From contig JANYHP010000168.1 in NCBI GenBank assembly GCA_025359005.1, positions 1 to 7,201 on the forward strand: a stretch of DNA of 7,201 nucleotides, written 5' to 3'. The notes beneath the pieces are model-generated. The model did not search any database. It was not told where the DNA came from and worked only from the letters and a program-made list of their open reading frames with translations. The translations under genes were made by a program, and so were the position numbers. This stretch comes from Hyphomicrobiaceae bacterium. Lineage in GTDB: Bacteria; Pseudomonadota; Alphaproteobacteria; Rhizobiales; Hyphomicrobiaceae. This document shows, piece by piece, positions 4,879 through 7,201 of this stretch; position 1 is the first letter of the stretch; every line of letters begins with the position of its first letter.

Positions 4879-7201
4879 TTATAAATCTTTCGGGAGAACG
4901 ATGGCGTATTCGCGGTCCTCGGCATCGACGAAGGTGACGCGGGCTTCATAGCCCTGGTCATCGATGTAGTGAAGAACGCGCCGGGGTTCGGCCAGGGCGT
5001 AGGGCACGACGACAGTTACCAGCGATGCGCGGCGGGCGGGCGGCGTTTCGATGTTGACGTGATGATGCAGTGGCAGCGTGCCGATATCGGCGGTGTCAAC
5101 GCCCGGAAAGCCAGTGACGGCGGTAGCAACGGGTTTGCCGGATGTCGCATAGACCATGTGTCCGGTGAGGCCAGCGACCGCGCCACTGAGGCGGAACGTG
5201 GCGCCGCCGACGTCAAAGGGCGTGGCGCCGTGCAGCAGCCATTGCAGGGGCTCGGGTGTGCCGAGCTCGACACGGTCGACGATGACGAAGAACGAGCCAC
5301 GGACGAAATGGACGGTGCGTTCGACTTTCTCGACGTGCGGGGTCTCGCTGCGATAGGCCGCCGTGGTGTCGGCGATGATGATGATGGCGTCGGGATCTTG
5401 CGTGACAGAAACGATGCGGCCTTGGGCTGCTTTGGCGCGGCTCTTGTCGTCGCCGGCGTATTGGCCGCGACCGCCGATGAGGATCGCGTTCTTGGAGCGC
5501 GTCTGGCGTCGCCACTGCCGATGCATCGTCGAATTGAAGGCGACGTAGTGGCCGCTCTGGATGGCGAGATCCTCGCCGAATGCGCGCAGCAGGAACGCGC
5601 CCTGATCGCCGTGACTGTGGCTGACGGAGCCGTAGGGGCTCGCCTTGATGACGAACTGGAGGTGGCGCGCGGGCTCGTGCATGTGCCGCTGGATTGCGAC
5701 CCAACCGACGTCTGCGAAGTGGGCGACAAGGGGAAGATCGAGAGGCGATCGCGCCGCTGGAATTGCGCCCGACTGGGCGAGGCACAGGCTCTCGAAATCG
5801 AAGTCCCACCAGCCGTAATTGTAAAACGCTTTGCGGGTGCCGGGGTCTTGCCGGTTGAGTTCGGCGTCGTACCACACAGCGTACCCGGCTTGTTTCTCGT
5901 CCATGACACGGGCAAGCCGGCGCGCGTTGGAGCCAACCTTCAGGCTTGGCAAATCGCCCATGGTGCTGTCGTCGCCGAAGGAGACGCGGCGCGTGCCGGG
6001 TGCCTTGGTGTAGATTGGAAACAGTGCGGTATGACGGAAGAATGGGCGGCGCAACACATCGATGCCGAGATAGGGCTTCATGAGTTCGGCGGCGTCGAGA
6101 AGATAGGCCATGCCAAGCGTCCAGTAGTGGGGGCCTTCCGCCCAACCACCATCGCGGCCGCCCCAGGGGGAGTAAATTGAAAAGAGGTATTCCACCGTGA
6201 AGTCGAGCCAGGCGCGCGGGCCGTCGATCTCGCTCTCTTCGGTGTCGTGCAGTAACGCGAGGCAGCAGGGCACGAGGGCTGCGGAGAGAAAGCGCACGGC
6301 GTGGCTGTCGTAAGGGAAGACGTGAATGCGCGCGTGCTCGATGATGTGCTCGGCCAGATCACGCGTGCGGGCGAGCAGCGCTGTGCGGACTATGGCGCGT
6401 TCGGCTTCGCTGAGATCGTCGTGCAGCCAGTCGTAACCCCAGGCGAGAGCGTTGGCGATGCGGAAGGCGGCTTCATCGTTGTAGGCGCGCGAGGTGGTGC
6501 CGGCGACGTCCCACGCGGCGATGGCGAGGAGCCACTCTTTGGCGCGCGCGGTGAGCGCTGGATCGCCGGTGAGGCGGCCGGCGATGGCGAGATGGCGGAC
6601 GGCGTAGAGTACCTCCTGGCAGTGGATATAGATCGCGCGCCAGAGCGGGGCTGTGCGCGTGCCGCCGGGATAGGGTGCGGGCTCGGCGTGGACGGGCATG
6701 GCGACGAACGGGGCGACGCTGTTGGCAAAGAATGCAGCAAAACCGCAGTGATCTTTATCTGTCGCGAGTGAGGCGGTGAACGTGGCCGCGCCAGTTTGAT
6801 CGAGCCACAGTCGCGGGTGGCTCAGTGCTGCGCGGGCGTAGCGGTCGGTGGACGAGGGCAGCGGGACGGGCTCGAGCCCGGCGGGAACTTCGAAGGTGCG
6901 GGGCGTGCTCCAAAGGCCGATGGCGCATTCGATGGTTGTGTCCCACATGGCATAGCGCCACGTGTAGTGCCCCGGCGTCAGCGGCTCGGGTGGTGTGAAG
7001 AAGTTGCGCTGGATGTTGGGATAAAGGCGCTCGCCATCGACGCCTTGGATGGCAATGATCACGCGCGCCGTCTCGTCGAGCATGGGAAGCCAGACGAAAT
7101 GCGGTGGGTTTTCGTAGACCGTCTCGCCGTCAGGCTGATAGCGCACGGTGAGGCCGCCGGCGCGAGGTTCGTCGAGCAGCGTCTCGGATGGCGGCTGGCC
7201 G
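4879..7201 (-). CDS. DUF4962 / heparinase II/III family protein (polysaccharide lyase-like), 5' end outside window
   Basis: The minus-strand frame is open from the right edge (7201) to a TAA at 4879-4881. A GTG at 7144-7146 is a possible internal start, but the 18 preceding codons read TLLDEPRAGGLTV just before it, which looks like family N-terminus, so the true start is beyond the window. Counting from that GTG as residue 1, a beta-rich fibronectin-like N-terminal domain (NPPHFVWLP 13-21 to RTFEVP 83-88) precedes an alpha/alpha-toroid region (about 100-440). A beta-sandwich heparinase II/III domain (about 465-755) follows. Motifs matching the heparinase II active-site regions are DSHAVR (280-285, His282), GGWAEGPHYW (333-342, Tyr341), HSHGDQGAF (510-518, His510/His512) and RSKNAILIGGRGQ (550-562). 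The His/Tyr pattern fits a lyase that cleaves uronate-containing polysaccharide by beta-elimination; the substrate (alginate-like, glycosaminoglycan-like or the cell's own exopolysaccharide) is not determinable. No secretion signal can be judged because the N-terminus is missing. It converges on hyuA and is transcribed separately. Confidence 0.92.
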   Translation of the reverse strand, partial: GQPPSETLLDEPRAGGLTVRYQPDGETVYENPPHFVWLPMLDETARVIIAIQGVDGERLYPNIQRNFFTPPEPLTPGHYTWRYAMWDTTIECAIGLWSTPRTFEVPAGLEPVPLPSSTDRYARAALSHPRLWLDQTGAATFTASLATDKDHCGFAAFFANSVAPFVAMPVHAEPAPYPGGTRTAPLWRAIYIHCQEVLYAVRHLAIAGRLTGDPALTARAKEWLLAIAAWDVAGTTSRAYNDEAAFRIANALAWGYDWLHDDLSEAERAIVRTALLARTRDLAEHIIEHARIHVFPYDSHAVRFLSAALVPCCLALLHDTEESEIDGPRAWLDFTVEYLFSIYSPWGGRDGGWAEGPHYWTLGMAYLLDAAELMKPYLGIDVLRRPFFRHTALFPIYTKAPGTRRVSFGDDSTMGDLPSLKVGSNARRLARVMDEKQAGYAVWYDAELNRQDPGTRKAFYNYGWWDFDFESLCLAQSGAIPAARSPLDLPLVAHFADVGWVAIQRHMHEPARHLQFVIKASPYGSVSHSHGDQGAFLLRAFGEDLAIQSGHYVAFNSTMHRQWRRQTRSKNAILIGGRGQYAGDDKSRAKAAQGRIVSVTQDPDAIIIIADTTAAYRSETPHVEKVERTVHFVRGSFFVIVDRVELGTPEPLQWLLHGATPFDVGGATFRLSGAVAGLTGHMVYATSGKPVATAVTGFPGVDTADIGTLPLHHHVNIETPPARRASLVTVVVPYALAEPRRVLHYIDDQGYEARVTFVDAEDREYAIVLPKDL

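Noticed and set aside
3354..4961. A 535-codon open frame on the minus strand, antisense to hyuA
   Set aside because: The product is Arg/His-rich with no family motifs, while the + strand shows conserved HyuA motifs throughout. It is a codon-bias shadow.
4969..6180. A 403-codon open frame on the + strand, antisense to the heparinase-like gene
   Set aside because: Its translation has no recognisable domain and is rich in low-complexity Gly/Ala/Asp/Val. The opposite strand encodes well-conserved heparinase motifs across the same bases. Long antisense frames are expected in GC-rich coding DNA.
1..7201. A possible new multi-gene system linking all four genes
   Set aside because: The genes belong to known families, are split by a terminator, a hairpin/promoter region and a convergent junction, and share no evident pathway.

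Overview
The window is high-GC bacterial DNA with strongly GC-rich third codon positions. The gene content (a YnfA/UPF0060 membrane protein, a YfhO-like polytopic membrane protein, an N-methylhydantoinase A-type subunit and a DUF4962/heparinase II-like protein) fits a Gram-negative proteobacterium. An alphaproteobacterium is my best guess, but nothing here proves it. There are no tRNA or rRNA genes, CRISPR arrays, insertion sequences or phage genes, and the region looks chromosomal.

Layout. Bases 1-171 are the 3' end of a ynfA-like gene (+), closed by a clear intrinsic terminator at 195-217. A 795-residue YfhO-like membrane protein (+) follows from a GTG at 235 to 2622. A 143-base gap (2623-2765) then holds a two-tier hairpin just after the yfhO-like stop, a 15-bp tandem duplication and a good sigma70-type promoter match. 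Next comes a hydantoinase A/oxoprolinase-type ATPase subunit (+, 2766-4820). After a 58-base convergent gap carrying a 13-bp tandem duplication, a DUF4962/heparinase II/III-family protein runs on the minus strand from beyond the right edge down to 4879.

How the genes relate. The first three genes point the same way, but the terminator after ynfA and the hairpin plus promoter before hyuA suggest separate transcription units rather than one operon. The yfhO-like and heparinase-like genes could both act on envelope or extracellular glycans, one on the assembly side and one on cleavage, but this is inference from family membership. The hyuA gene has no hyuB partner next to it on either side, which is the main oddity. 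I see no convincing new defence, mobile or RNA system. The points worth a second look are the orphan hyuA, the short tandem duplications in both gaps flanking it, and the compact terminator/start layout before the yfhO-like gene.
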